Positions 1 through 7,863 of a DNA stretch of 61,535 nucleotides are shown here, one piece after another. The stretch's first letter is position 1, and every line of letters begins with the position of its first letter. The notes under the pieces were generated by a model. That model saw nothing but the letters and a program-made list of their open reading frames with translations, was not told the origin of the DNA and ran no database searches. The translations under genes and the position numbers were made by a program. The DNA comes from Candidatus Thalassarchaeaceae archaeon (GTDB taxonomy: Archaea > Thermoplasmatota > Poseidoniia > Poseidoniales > Thalassarchaeaceae). Where the stretch lies: the NCBI GenBank assembly GCA_030745885.1, contig JASLNR010000033.1, forward strand, positions 1 through 61,535, given 5' to 3'.

Positions 1-303
1 TCGGAGTTGTCGCCGATGCCGTCGCCGTCCGTGTCGGTGGTCTCGTTGGCGTCGTTCGGGAAGGCGTCGCCGTTATCGCCCACGCCGTCGCCGTCGGAGT
101 CGTACTGCTCCGAGGCGTCTTCGGGGAACTCGTCCGCGTTATCGCCCACGCCATCTGCATCCGAATCTATCAGAGAATCACAATCGTCTGGAATCGAGTC
201 GCCATCAATGTCAACATTGTCGTCAAATCCACTGCAGAGATCTGCATTGTCTTTGACACCATCCCCATCAGAATCATCGATGCACCCATCCCCATCAGAA
301 TCC
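1..303 (-). repeat. Thrombospondin type-3 coding repeats
   Basis: On the minus strand this stretch encodes successive DxDxDG(V/I)xDNxD units separated by short linkers such as 'AFPNDA' and 'EFPEDA'. The DNA is correspondingly repetitive (gtcgccgtc-type motifs). The array continues beyond the window edge. Such repeats bind calcium in extracellular proteins. Confidence 0.8.
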
Positions 304-1841
304 CATGGTATGGACTCTTCATTGCTGCAATAATCCGTCCAAGATTCAACATAATCATCTGGCGTCAGATCTTTGCCAGCGAATCCCGAGAATGAACTGT
401 TGTAGCGATGAGTCTTGAACACCTTATTCTCGTCCCAGTTCGCATTCTGACCTTGAGCATTCTGACCTTGAGGGATGTCGTCACCCTGATTCAGGGGCCC
501 GGTACCAATCACTGGATTGATGTATTTCCAGACGACTTCGCCTTCCGGATTGACCTCAATGAACGTGCCACGGACACCCCAAGTCACCAATGTGTTACCA
601 TTCTCCAATCGCTCTACCCCTCCCAAGGAGGTCGCAAATATACTCGTACCTTGATTCCAAGACCAACTCGGTGCAGCAGGCGCCCAAGGACTGCCGGATT
701 GCAAGACATATTCGCCATTGACCAGAGGTGGGGAAATGACATCGGCTGAAGAGTAATTTGTGCTGCGGCCAACACCATTGTTGAAGACAATCAAATCACC
801 AGCACCGAGGCGTCCTTCATTGATCCACTGAATGTCATGTTGGCCGAACAGTTTCTGGTCATCAGCTGTTCCCGCGCGATAGGCTTCGGGGTTGCCCCAG
901 CGATAGAGAATGTCTCCACCCTTCTCTGAGTTGCCTCCGGTATGTCCAGAAGCTTCCTCTGTTGTCGTGCTATGATCAATGATGTAAATCTCGTTCATAT
1001 TCCTGCAAGACAATGCAATTTGGTCCAAGATTGGGTTGTAATCGATGCCATTGCAATGCATCCAGTCGGTCTTGTACTTGTCCGGGCCCGGAGCATCCGC
1101 GAAGTTGATGTCGATGAGTTCGGGATGGTCTGCGACTACGCCATAGTTGTCCTTGGTGGAGTCATAATCCTGAATCAGATGATCCCAGATGTGCCACTCC
1201 CAGACGATATTGGCTTGGTCGGTTCCGAGAGGTTGAACCTCTACGATGTGGTCGGGCCAGAGCTCTGATGAATGCTTGGTGTGATGAGTCATCTTGTTGG
1301 GGTCGCGTCCTGCTTGGAGGAATTCTGATTCGTTCTTGAACTCCCATGCGATCATCAGGAAATTCCCATTGGATAACGGCTCGATATCGTGGTGGCTACG
1401 CTTGGTATCCCCGGGGAAATACCATTCCCATTCCATTTGGCTGTCCCAAGACAGGCGCTCAATCTTACCGGCAACCCCGTTGCCATCAGGATCAAAATCG
1501 GTACCAAGGTTGGTCGTTCGCAGCAAATCTCCATCCTCGAGCATGTAGACCGCCATACCCGGGGGCAATCCACTGGGAGATGTCCACGAGTGAACCATTC
1601 GCCCAAATGCGTCAATGAGGTATGTGCTCTCGGATGTCATCGGGGCGAAGAGTGTGTAATCCTCATTCACTCGGTTATCGCAATAGATGAGTCCAACTGT
1701 CCATGTGGCATTTCGATTGGCATTACAAATGGGTTCAACCGGCGAGTCAGAAGTTTCCTGTGCCTCAGTGGGGGAGATAATGCCAAACGGCAGTAGTAGT
1801 GAAAATAAGAGAATTGATATTGGGAGGACTCTCTTTCTCAT
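1..1841 (-). CDS. Secreted arylsulfotransferase-like protein with thrombospondin type-3 repeats (3' end outside window)
   Basis: The frame stays open from an ATG at 1841 to the window edge (about 613 codons), so the C-terminus is missing. The protein opens with a basic, hydrophobic signal peptide (MRKRVLPISILLFSLLL) with probable cleavage near PTEA/QE. The middle resembles the arylsulfotransferase (ASST) beta-propeller family: 'HHDIEPLSNGNFL', 'DWMHCNGIDYNP', 'LSCRNMNEIYIID' and 'GQHDIQWINEGRLG' match its blade and active-site signatures. Family members move sulfate between phenolic compounds; the substrate here is unknown. From about 303 down to 1 the gene encodes Asp/Gly-rich calcium-binding thrombospondin type-3 repeats (DSDGDGVGDN type), usual in proteins displayed outside the cell. 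Upstream is the Ca2+/H+ exchanger on the same strand, 71 bp away. Fold and export are well supported; enzymatic activity is inference. Confidence 0.8.
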   Translation of the reverse strand, partial: MRKRVLPISILLFSLLLPFGIISPTEAQETSDSPVEPICNANRNATWTVGLIYCDNRVNEDYTLFAPMTSESTYLIDAFGRMVHSWTSPSGLPPGMAVYMLEDGDLLRTTNLGTDFDPDGNGVAGKIERLSWDSQMEWEWYFPGDTKRSHHDIEPLSNGNFLMIAWEFKNESEFLQAGRDPNKMTHHTKHSSELWPDHIVEVQPLGTDQANIVWEWHIWDHLIQDYDSTKDNYGVVADHPELIDINFADAPGPDKYKTDWMHCNGIDYNPILDQIALSCRNMNEIYIIDHSTTTEEASGHTGGNSEKGGDILYRWGNPEAYRAGTADDQKLFGQHDIQWINEGRLGAGDLIVFNNGVGRSTNYSSADVISPPLVNGEYVLQSGSPWAPAAPSWSWNQGTSIFATSLGGVERLENGNTLVTWGVRGTFIEVNPEGEVVWKYINPVIGTGPLNQGDDIPQGQNAQGQNANWDENKVFKTHRYNSSFSGFAGKDLTPDDYVESWTDYCSNEESIPWDSDGDGCIDDSDGDGVKDNADLCSGFDDNVDIDGDSIPDDCDSLIDSDADGVGDNADEFPEDASEQYDSDGDGVGDNGDAFPNDANETTDTDGDGIGDNS

Positions 1842-1912
1842 ACCTTGTCATTGTGGGAAATTACTCTTCACATTTCCTCTGTTCTGTGAGAGCCCTATGA
1901 CTACAATGCGAA

Positions 1913-3043
1913 TCAAGGATGGTAGAGGAACGCGATACCTAGAACGGCATAGGCACCGAGCAGCATGGCGCCCTCTAGCCAATTGCTCTTGCCGTCGGCT
2001 GCGATAGCATTGACGATTAACACCGCGAGGAAGGTGGCGACCGTCTCCAGGGTTCCGAATTCGAAAGTCAGTGGCACGCCCAGTGACCATGCGAGCACTA
2101 CCATCAGCGGGGCGACGAAGACCGCTATCTGCGTGCTTGAGCCGACGGAGATCGCGAACGAAAGGTCCATCTTGTCCTTGGCAGCCACCGTGACGGCGGT
2201 GAAGTGCTCTGCTGCGTTGCCGAACAGCGGCAGCAGTATGATACCGATGAAGAGATGCGGCAGGCCGACGTCCTCGGCTGCCGTCTCGAGAGATTTCACG
2301 AGGATCTCTGCCATCCAAGAGACGAGTACGGTGGCGATCACGAGCAGTATCGCTGCGTCCCGCATGGTCATCTCGGGATCCTCGTGATGAGAGCCGTCTG
2401 TCGCGAACATGTCAGCATGGGTCTTGAGCTGGAACAGTAAGAAGAGGGCGTACATGGCTAGGAGGATTATTGCTGCAGCGTGGGAGAGGCTCTCGACGCC
2501 GGACGCGCCCTCCTCCCCTCCTACGGTTGCATGGAAGACCGTTGGAATGACCAGTGTGATTACCGATAGGAGCAAGAGAGAACCGTTGGAGCTTACCTGA
2601 GCCTCGCTGAAGGACTGCTCCTTGTGGTGGATTCCCCCCCAAACGAATGACAGGCCCATGACCAGCAGGAGGTTGCCGAGGATGCTGCCAATCAGGCTCG
2701 CCTGTACGATATGGACCATTGTCGACTCGGTCGTAGTGCCTGCACCAGCCTGAAAGGCCGTCATAATGGCGAAGAAAGCGATGATTAGTTCTGCGGCATT
2801 TCCAAAGGTCGCGTTGAGTAGGCCGCCGATTGATTCCGAGGTCCTTAGGGCGATCTCCTCGGTCGCACGACCCATCAGAAAGGCGAGCGGCATGATGGCG
2901 ACCATCGATGCGAAGAAGGCTATCGTTTCGTCATTAGAGACGTAAGCGAAGTAGAGAGTTAGGGGGATGGAGAACAGCAGCAGGTTCAGCTTTGTTTCCC
3001 CAGGATTGAAGGCTCGCATCCAAGTGATATCGCCCTCGCTCAT
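1913..3043 (-). CDS. cax: Calcium/proton exchanger, CaCA superfamily (Cax type)
   Basis: This 376-residue membrane protein has about eleven hydrophobic segments. It carries both CaCA signature repeats: '[19 protein letters not shown]' in the first half and '[20 protein letters not shown]' in the second, each with the conserved acidic residue after GNAAE that binds the cation. Length and layout match microbial Ca2+/H+ antiporters, which export calcium using the proton gradient. A short acidic linker between the halves ([18 protein letters not shown]) matches the hydrophilic loop usual in CAX proteins. The gene is divergent from the fap7-like gene; the 93-bp gap to the GTG at 3137 leaves room for both promoters. 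The family call is secure; cation specificity is inferred. Confidence 0.93.
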   Translation of the reverse strand: MSEGDITWMRAFNPGETKLNLLLFSIPLTLYFAYVSNDETIAFFASMVAIMPLAFLMGRATEEIALRTSESIGGLLNATFGNAAELIIAFFAIMTAFQAGAGTTTESTMVHIVQASLIGSILGNLLLVMGLSFVWGGIHHKEQSFSEAQVSSNGSLLLLSVITLVIPTVFHATVGGEEGASGVESLSHAAAIILLAMYALFLLFQLKTHADMFATDGSHHEDPEMTMRDAAILLVIATVLVSWMAEILVKSLETAAEDVGLPHLFIGIILLPLFGNAAEHFTAVTVAAKDKMDLSFAISVGSSTQIAVFVAPLMVVLAWSLGVPLTFEFGTLETVATFLAVLIVNAIAADGKSNWLEGAMLLGAYAVLGIAFLYHP

Positions 3044-3136
3044 AGCCTCGCCCTTTGCATCCCGGCGGCCGGGGTGTGGTCAATGTTGCGCCTCCCTCGC
3101 GGAGCGTTCTTGACATCGCGAGGTGGCGGGGGTCTC

Positions 3137-3679
3137 GTGGAGCGTGCGCGCAGGCTGGCTCTGACCGGAACCCCCGGTACAGGCAAGACGACAGTAGCTG
3201 CTCAGCTCGCAGCCACTGGGTTGGTCATGGAAACAGTCGAGCAACTGGCCGAGCGCCACGGTTGCATAGGGGACGTCGATCCGGTGGATGGCGCCCGACC
3301 AGTCGATCTTGGGGCACTATCCGCATCCTTGGAGGAGAAGTGGGGTGCCCCTCCCGAAAAGATAACCGTAATAGAGGGTCATCTCTCACACCACCTCCCT
3401 GTCGATGCAGTTATCGTGCTGCGATGCTCTCCCGAAGTGCTCGAAGATCGATTGAGAGCTAGGGGATACTCAGAGGCGAAGACCTCGCAAAATTGCGAAT
3501 GGGAACTCCTTGGGGGCGCTTGGAACGAGTCTAGAGATGATGTTCCTTGGATAGAGCTCGACTCCTCGGTCGGCTCCGCCAATCAGATTGTCGCGGCCTT
3601 GGGTGATTGGATAGCAGATGGCTTCAAGACGACGGGCCACGACTCGATAATCGACTGGGTAGCGGTTCAGGAGGGATAG
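3137..3679 (+). CDS. fap7: Fap7/AK6-type adenylate kinase-like NTPase
   Basis: A small P-loop kinase of 180 residues from the GTG at 3137. The Walker A motif is GTPGTGKTT close to the N-terminus, followed by AK6-like features: 'TVIEGHLSHHLPVDAVIVLRC' (here split as IEGHLSHH and DAVIVLRC) and the 'RLRARGYSEAKTSQNCEWE' lid region. Family members (eukaryotic Fap7/hCINAP, archaeal Fap7) combine adenylate kinase or ATPase activity with maturation of the small ribosomal subunit. The frame also opens at an ATG at 3074, but the added 21 residues are low-complexity and would leave only 30 bp to the divergent cax start; family length favours 3137. It is followed one base later by the CDP-alcohol phosphatidyltransferase, a pairing common in archaea. 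Confidence 0.85.
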   Translation: MERARRLALTGTPGTGKTTVAAQLAATGLVMETVEQLAERHGCIGDVDPVDGARPVDLGALSASLEEKWGAPPEKITVIEGHLSHHLPVDAVIVLRCSPEVLEDRLRARGYSEAKTSQNCEWELLGGAWNESRDDVPWIELDSSVGSANQIVAALGDWIADGFKTTGHDSIIDWVAVQEG

Positions 3680-3680
3680 C

Positions 3681-4358
3681 ATGCTAGAGAAGATGAGGGA
3701 GAGTTGGACAAAGGCGAGCGAGCCCTTGGTCCACAGCATGGGCGACCTCAATCCCAACGTGCTGACTTGGACCAGTCTGGGGTTTGCCCTCGCTGCCTTC
3801 TATCTGCTTGCTGGCGCGGGACTCGACAGTGGGGGCGCGATGGCTATCACCGTAGGAGTGGTGCTGGGCATGATTGCGGGTGTCCTTGACGCGCTCGATG
3901 GTGCTCTGGCGAGGCATCAGGGCGTCGACGGAGCGTACGGCGACTTTCTCGACCACACAATTGACCGCGTAGTCGATGTTGGGTTGCTGGTGGCTCTGGG
4001 AATGAACGCAGCCTTTGTTGACGAATTTAGCAGCGGCTTGCTCGCAGGCCTTCTGACCCTGTTCGGATCCTATATGGGAACGCAGGCCCAGTCGGTCGGG
4101 CTCAACAGGATTTACGGTGGATTCTCCCGTTCCGATCGCGGAGTTCTCACGATGATTGGATTGCTAGCCGCTGCTTGGCAAGCGCAGGTTGGCGGCACGG
4201 GGATTGATATCTCTGAGGTTCACGAGCAAGCACATTGGTTGCTGCTGGGCAACAGCGAGCTCAATGGAATGACCTTCGCATTAGCCATCTCTGCGTGGGG
4301 CGGCGTCTACACATTCGTTGTCCGTTTCATCAAAACCCGCAACGGGCTACTTGGCTGA
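3681..4358 (+). CDS. CDP-alcohol phosphatidyltransferase (archaetidylinositol-phosphate synthase-like)
   Basis: An integral membrane enzyme of 225 residues with the full CDP-alcohol phosphatidyltransferase signature DGx2ARx8Gx3Dx3D, seen as 'DGALARHQGVDGAYGDFLD' near residues 74-92. The aspartates bind the metal ions that activate the CDP-lipid. About six hydrophobic helices follow the usual plan. In archaea, members placed beside a Fap7-like kinase are usually annotated as archaetidylinositol-phosphate synthases, which attach inositol-1-phosphate to CDP-archaeol; that substrate is inferred here from context. A clear Shine-Dalgarno (GGAGGG, 3670-3675) lies six bases before the ATG, and the gene follows the kinase with one base between them, so the two are cotranscribed. 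Confidence 0.88.
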   Translation: MLEKMRESWTKASEPLVHSMGDLNPNVLTWTSLGFALAAFYLLAGAGLDSGGAMAITVGVVLGMIAGVLDALDGALARHQGVDGAYGDFLDHTIDRVVDVGLLVALGMNAAFVDEFSSGLLAGLLTLFGSYMGTQAQSVGLNRIYGGFSRSDRGVLTMIGLLAAAWQAQVGGTGIDISEVHEQAHWLLLGNSELNGMTFALAISAWGGVYTFVVRFIKTRNGLLG

Positions 4359-4446
4359 ATGGCCGGTCTGAGTGTCCTTGAAAACACGCCTTGGGGATGT
4401 CGCGTCGGGGGCAACGGTTATCCTCTATTCAACGCGCCTGAGCGCT

Positions 4447-5571
4447 GTGAAGCATCTTATCGAAAGGGTTCTCGAGCTTCAAAGGGATGACGATGACGTC
4501 CATCCCCCTACCAACCCCGAAGTCGATGACGACCCGGACCTAGAGGGCCTTTTGAGATCGCTGCAGCCGAAGATTCGCGTCTTCGGTTGTGGTGGGTGTG
4601 GATCCAACACAGTCGCCCGACTTGAACAGGAGGGCTTGTTCGATGGTGATTATGTCAAGGGGATGGCCGTCAACACAGACGCGCAGCACCTTCTGAGGGT
4701 CAGCGTCGAGAACAAGGTCTTGATTGGTCGCTCCGCCCGTGGCAGGGGGGCGGGGGGCGACCCGGAGAAGGGTGAGCAGGCGGCTTACGAATCTGAGCGC
4801 GTGTTGAAATCAGAGGTGGATGAGTGTGATCTCGCGTTCATCACCGCGGGCCTCGGCGGCGGCACCGGCACTGGGAGTGCCCACGTCGTCGCCAGGCTCG
4901 CAAAATCCTCGGAGGCACTGACAATCGCAGTAGTCAGTTACCCATTCCTCTCAGAGGGAGCAGTCCGTCGCCAGAATGCAGAATGGGGGCTTGAGCGTCT
5001 CAGGGAGGTTTGCGACACTGTGATCGTCCTGCCAAACGAGAGGCTTCTGGAAGTCGAGGGGGTTCGTGATCTACCCCTCGACGCTGCCTTCAGAGTGGCC
5101 GACGAACTACTGATGAGAAGCATCTCAGGGGTTTCCGAGATGATTGCCAAGGAAGGCGTGGTGAATCTCGACTTCCAGGACCTCCGATCAGTCATGGAGA
5201 ATGGCGGAGGCGTTGCGATGATCGGACTTGGCGAAGCAACCGTCGAAGAAGGTGCTGAGAAGGCGACCAGGGAGGCGCTTGAATCGCCGTTGCTCGAGAT
5301 CGACATCTCCGATGCTCGTGGAGCCTTGGTGAATGTGGTTGGTGGCCCCGGACTGACCCTGGGGGAGGCCGAGCAGTGCGCCAAAATTATCCGCGATAGC
5401 ATCAATCCTTACGCGAGAATGATTTGGGGTGTCACGACCGACAATTCAATGGGCAACGAAATCAGGGTACTGCTAGTGCTTACCGGTGTCAAGAGCGAGC
5501 AGATTCACGGGGCTTCCCTGCATACCCAGATGAGGAACCTACGCAGCAGAACTGTCGAATTCGTCAGTTAG
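4447..5571 (+). CDS. ftsZ: Cell division GTPase FtsZ
   Basis: Tubulin-family GTPase that polymerises into the division ring. The glycine-rich start 'FGCGGCGSNT', the tubulin signature GGGTGTGS and the T7-loop catalytic motif 'NLDFQDLRSVM' are all present, so nucleotide binding and polymer-dependent hydrolysis should be intact. The frame opens at a GTG at 4372, but archaeal FtsZ proteins typically begin with a helix like 'KHLIERVLELQ', which starts at the GTG at 4447; I chose that (374 aa). The start at 4372 adds 25 unremarkable residues. A 30-residue acidic, disordered stretch follows that first helix. The C-terminus is short (ending 'RTVEFVS') with no obvious conserved tail peptide. The gene lies downstream of the lipid gene and upstream of secE. 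Confidence 0.93.
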   Translation: MKHLIERVLELQRDDDDVHPPTNPEVDDDPDLEGLLRSLQPKIRVFGCGGCGSNTVARLEQEGLFDGDYVKGMAVNTDAQHLLRVSVENKVLIGRSARGRGAGGDPEKGEQAAYESERVLKSEVDECDLAFITAGLGGGTGTGSAHVVARLAKSSEALTIAVVSYPFLSEGAVRRQNAEWGLERLREVCDTVIVLPNERLLEVEGVRDLPLDAAFRVADELLMRSISGVSEMIAKEGVVNLDFQDLRSVMENGGGVAMIGLGEATVEEGAEKATREALESPLLEIDISDARGALVNVVGGPGLTLGEAEQCAKIIRDSINPYARMIWGVTTDNSMGNEIRVLLVLTGVKSEQIHGASLHTQMRNLRSRTVEFVS

Positions 5572-5617
5572 GGCTTGGATGTTCCGATTGAAGGACTTAA
5601 CCTGTCTCCCCCGTCGT

Positions 5618-5627
5618 CCTTAAATGG
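5618..5627 (+). promoter_or_regulatory. Candidate TATA box for secE operon
   Basis: The stretch CCTTAAATGG lies 26 bases (counted from TTAAAT) before the ATG at 5646. Archaeal TATA boxes sit about 25-27 bases before the transcription start, so transcription would begin at or beside the start codon, giving a leaderless mRNA. This is inference from spacing only. Confidence 0.4.
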
Positions 5628-5645
5628 GGTCTGTAGGTCGCCGAG

Positions 5646-5927
5646 ATGCTTCAAGGTGTAGCAATGGCTGTAGAGAGGTCCAACGTAGGTCCGATTGAGG
5701 AACTGGCCCAGTCCTGGCAGGACGAGATAGAGGCTCGGGTGAAGGGCCTCCAGACCGGCTCCTACGCTAGAATCCTCAAGATGGCGAAGAAGCCGTCCAA
5801 GCAGGAGTTCCGCCAGACCATCATCGTCTGCGGCATAGGGATGTTCGTGCTCGGTGCTATCGGTTTCGTTATCCTCGCATTGATGGTAAACGTCTTTCCT
5901 CCGTTCTTCGGCTGGCTCACGGGGTGA
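5646..5927 (+). CDS. secE: Preprotein translocase subunit SecE (Sec61 gamma)
   Basis: A 93-residue single-pass membrane protein. After a variable N-terminal part of about 35 residues comes the SecE/Sec61-gamma amphipathic helix, 'ILKMAKKPSKQEFRQ', then one transmembrane helix, 'IIVCGIGMFVLGAIGFVIL'. SecE clamps the two halves of the SecY channel. Position directly before spt5 is the classical archaeal arrangement. A start at Met7 (5664) is possible, but the ATG at 5646 fits a leaderless transcript from the TATA-like box at 5618-5627. The stop codon overlaps the GTG alternative start of spt5, indicating coupled translation. Confidence 0.9.
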   Translation: MLQGVAMAVERSNVGPIEELAQSWQDEIEARVKGLQTGSYARILKMAKKPSKQEFRQTIIVCGIGMFVLGAIGFVILALMVNVFPPFFGWLTG

Positions 5928-5935
5928 GGTATCGG

Positions 5936-6802
5936 ATGTCCGAGGCTTTCACCGTCTATCTACGTAATGCAGAGGACGTGCTGCTCATGCAAAGAGCCGA
6001 GGAGGTCGGGGACTTCCCTGGTGCCTGGGACGGCATCTACGGAATTGGTGACCCAAGCGATACTGACGCCATAGTCGCTAGGGTTACTGAGTGCACCGGA
6101 ATCCCTGCTGAGAGCCTAGAGTTCGTCCGCTCGGGGATGGCACGCGGACTGGAGTTCGGCAATCGCCTAAATGACGTGACTCCGGTCCTCTTCGTCACTA
6201 GCGAATCCGAGATTAGGCCCGGTACCCTGTACAAGAACCACGAGTGGGTCGACCCGGGTGCCATAAAGGAGAAGGAATACGCGACGCCACAACTACGAGA
6301 CATGTACGGTGATGTTGCCTCCTACCTGTATATCCTCAAGACCTCAATAGGGCAAGAACAGAACGTGGCCGGCGAAATTAGAGCAAGACTTTCCGGCACT
6401 GGCTCCCTCAAGGATATCCAGGACAGAATCTTCGGCGTATTGAGCCCCCATTTCATGAAGGGGTACATCTTCGTCGAGGCTGCTGCCCTACACCACGTCC
6501 AGAAGTTGATTGGCAGGGTCGGAGTAGGCGTGACCCCACTGAAGAACTGCAGCAAGGTGCTCGATGGAGAGTCCCCCCTACAGGACGTCCTTCCATACTT
6601 GGAGCCCAAAGCAGCGACCTCGGGAATCGAAGAGGGTTGCATCGTCGAAATATCCGGTGGCGCCTTCCGAGGCCAATCCGCTCGAGTGACCCGTGTAACC
6701 GAGTCCAAGGAAGAAGTTACCGTGGAGCTCTTCGAAGCGGCTGTCCCGGTCGCCCTGACAGTGCGCGCTGACCAAGTCAGAGTGACGCGGCGCGTCGAGT
6801 GA
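5936..6802 (+). CDS. spt5: Transcription elongation factor Spt5 (NusG family) with N-terminal Nudix-like domain
   Basis: From the ATG at 5936 the protein has 288 residues, about twice the length of typical archaeal Spt5. Residues 129-212 are the NGN domain ('YILKTSIGQEQNVAGEI', 'MKGYIFVEA') and residues 228-286 the KOW domain ('GIEEGCIVEISGGAFRGQ', 'VTVELFEAAVPVALTV'), both close to archaeal Spt5. Spt5 with Spt4 clamps RNA polymerase on the template. Residues 1-128 look like a Nudix hydrolase fold ('VLLMQRAEEVGDFPGAWDG', later 'HEWVDPGAIKEKEYATPQL'), but the Nudix box at residues 36-56 keeps only one of the catalytic glutamates (E52, in 'ARVTECTGI'), so it is probably inactive and may bind a nucleotide or partner. 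A GTG at 5924, overlapping the secE stop, is an alternative start. The fold call for the N-terminus is by pattern, not alignment. Confidence 0.88.
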   Translation: MSEAFTVYLRNAEDVLLMQRAEEVGDFPGAWDGIYGIGDPSDTDAIVARVTECTGIPAESLEFVRSGMARGLEFGNRLNDVTPVLFVTSESEIRPGTLYKNHEWVDPGAIKEKEYATPQLRDMYGDVASYLYILKTSIGQEQNVAGEIRARLSGTGSLKDIQDRIFGVLSPHFMKGYIFVEAAALHHVQKLIGRVGVGVTPLKNCSKVLDGESPLQDVLPYLEPKAATSGIEEGCIVEISGGAFRGQSARVTRVTESKEEVTVELFEAAVPVALTVRADQVRVTRRVE

Positions 6803-6886
6803 CTGCAGAACTGCTCCCTGGGCTCGGTGCATTATCGTCAAATAGGGAGAGCAGGTCGGCGAGTCGCGCAATCGGGAGACTATGTC

Positions 6887-7165
6887 ATGTCGGCACGTAA
6901 CGAGACGCCACACAAGGTGCTGCAGGAACTAGGACAGAAGAAGTGCAACGGCTCTTGGGATGCCTCGACTGAGAACCTGTCTATGGATCAGATCAAGAGT
7001 GTCGCTGAGACCCAAAGGGACCGTTTGACAGGCAAGACTCTGTACGCTCGCTGCCGCGAGGTCATGGGGACTTGCGTGGCGATGCGCGTGCGAGTAGAGG
7101 GCATGGAACCAAAGGCTGCACTCAATGCAATGACCGAGGGGGAGTTCAACGAGCATTTCAGTTAG
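6887..7165 (+). CDS. rpl11: Shortened ribosomal protein uL11: C-terminal domain only
   Basis: A 92-residue protein in the position normally held by uL11, between spt5 and uL1. Residues 29-92 match the archaeal uL11 C-terminal RNA-binding domain: 'NLSMDQIKSVAETQRDRL', 'REVMGTCVAMRVRVEG' and a final 'EGEFNEHFS' correspond to family motifs such as LT(M/L)EQVxxIA, EVLGTCxSMGVTVEG and DxGxYDEYF. Just before, 'PHKVLQELG' matches the linker between the two domains. The N-terminal domain of about 70 residues is absent, and only 84 bases separate this ATG from the spt5 stop, so it is not lost to a nearby frameshift. A start at 6827 would add 20 residues unlike uL11; a purine-rich GGGAG before 6887 supports the shorter form. 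The domain that remains binds the GTPase-centre rRNA; the missing one forms the mobile stalk-base surface contacted by translation factors. Confidence 0.85.
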   Translation: MSARNETPHKVLQELGQKKCNGSWDASTENLSMDQIKSVAETQRDRLTGKTLYARCREVMGTCVAMRVRVEGMEPKAALNAMTEGEFNEHFS

Positions 7166-7218
7166 AATTCACGAGTTGCGGGAGAGGGTGACCTCGTGGA
7201 CCGCAGAGGTGGAAAAAT

Positions 7219-7863
7219 ATGAGAGGAAATATTCAATCAGCAATCCAACAGGCCATTGATGGAGCCCCAGAGAGGGGCTTCGTTGAGTCCGTAGAGATGG
7301 CTTTCACCATTAGGGACGTCGATCTCAAGGTTCCGACGAACAGAATTCAGGAGGAAATCAGGCTCCCATCTGGCAGGGGAAAGCCGATACGGATTGCCAT
7401 GTTTGCAGGCGGCGAGATGGCCACCAAGGCTAGGGCGGCCGGAATTGACGTTATTGACCCGACGATCATCGAGGACTTGGGTGGCAATCGCCAGAAGGCC
7501 AGAAAGATGGCCAAGCAATACGACTTCTTCCTTTCCGAGATTCCCCACATGGGGACAGTCGGGCGACACTTGGGCGCCGTTCTCGGCCCTAGGGGCAAGA
7601 TGCCTCGACCAGTCCCGCCCACTCTCGAGCCAGGGGTTCTAGCGAATGGACTGAAGGACACCGCAATCGTCCGGTCCAGAGACCGAGTGACCTTCCACAC
7701 TGCCGTCGGCTCGAGGGAGCAGGGGATTGACGATCTTACTTCCAACGCCGTCGCTGTATGGGAAAGGGTGACTGGCAAGCTCGAGCGTGGGGCGGGAAAT
7801 ATCCGCTCCTGCTACGTCAAGACCTCAATGGGCCCCTCCGTCAAAGTGGAGGTGATAGGTTGA
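7219..7863 (+). CDS. rpl1: Ribosomal protein uL1
   Basis: A 214-residue archaeal uL1, the L1-stalk protein that helps eject deacylated tRNA. Typical features are 'NRIQEEIRLPSGRGKPIRI' and the conserved 'HLGAVLGPRGKMPRPVPP' segment with the GPRGKMP motif, and a C-terminal 'SMGPSVKVEV'. The ATG at 7219 follows a purine-rich GAGGTGG. Archaeal uL1 commonly represses its own mRNA through a stalk-mimicking hairpin; I did not find a convincing copy. The stop codon overlaps the TTG start of uL10, so the two are translationally coupled. Confidence 0.95.
   Translation: MRGNIQSAIQQAIDGAPERGFVESVEMAFTIRDVDLKVPTNRIQEEIRLPSGRGKPIRIAMFAGGEMATKARAAGIDVIDPTIIEDLGGNRQKARKMAKQYDFFLSEIPHMGTVGRHLGAVLGPRGKMPRPVPPTLEPGVLANGLKDTAIVRSRDRVTFHTAVGSREQGIDDLTSNAVAVWERVTGKLERGAGNIRSCYVKTSMGPSVKVEVIG

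Noticed and set aside
6803..6886. A frameshifted or hidden uL11 N-terminal domain upstream of the short uL11
   Set aside because: Only 84 bases are available after the spt5 stop, the spt5 C-terminus is complete, and no uL11 N-terminal motif is seen in any frame.
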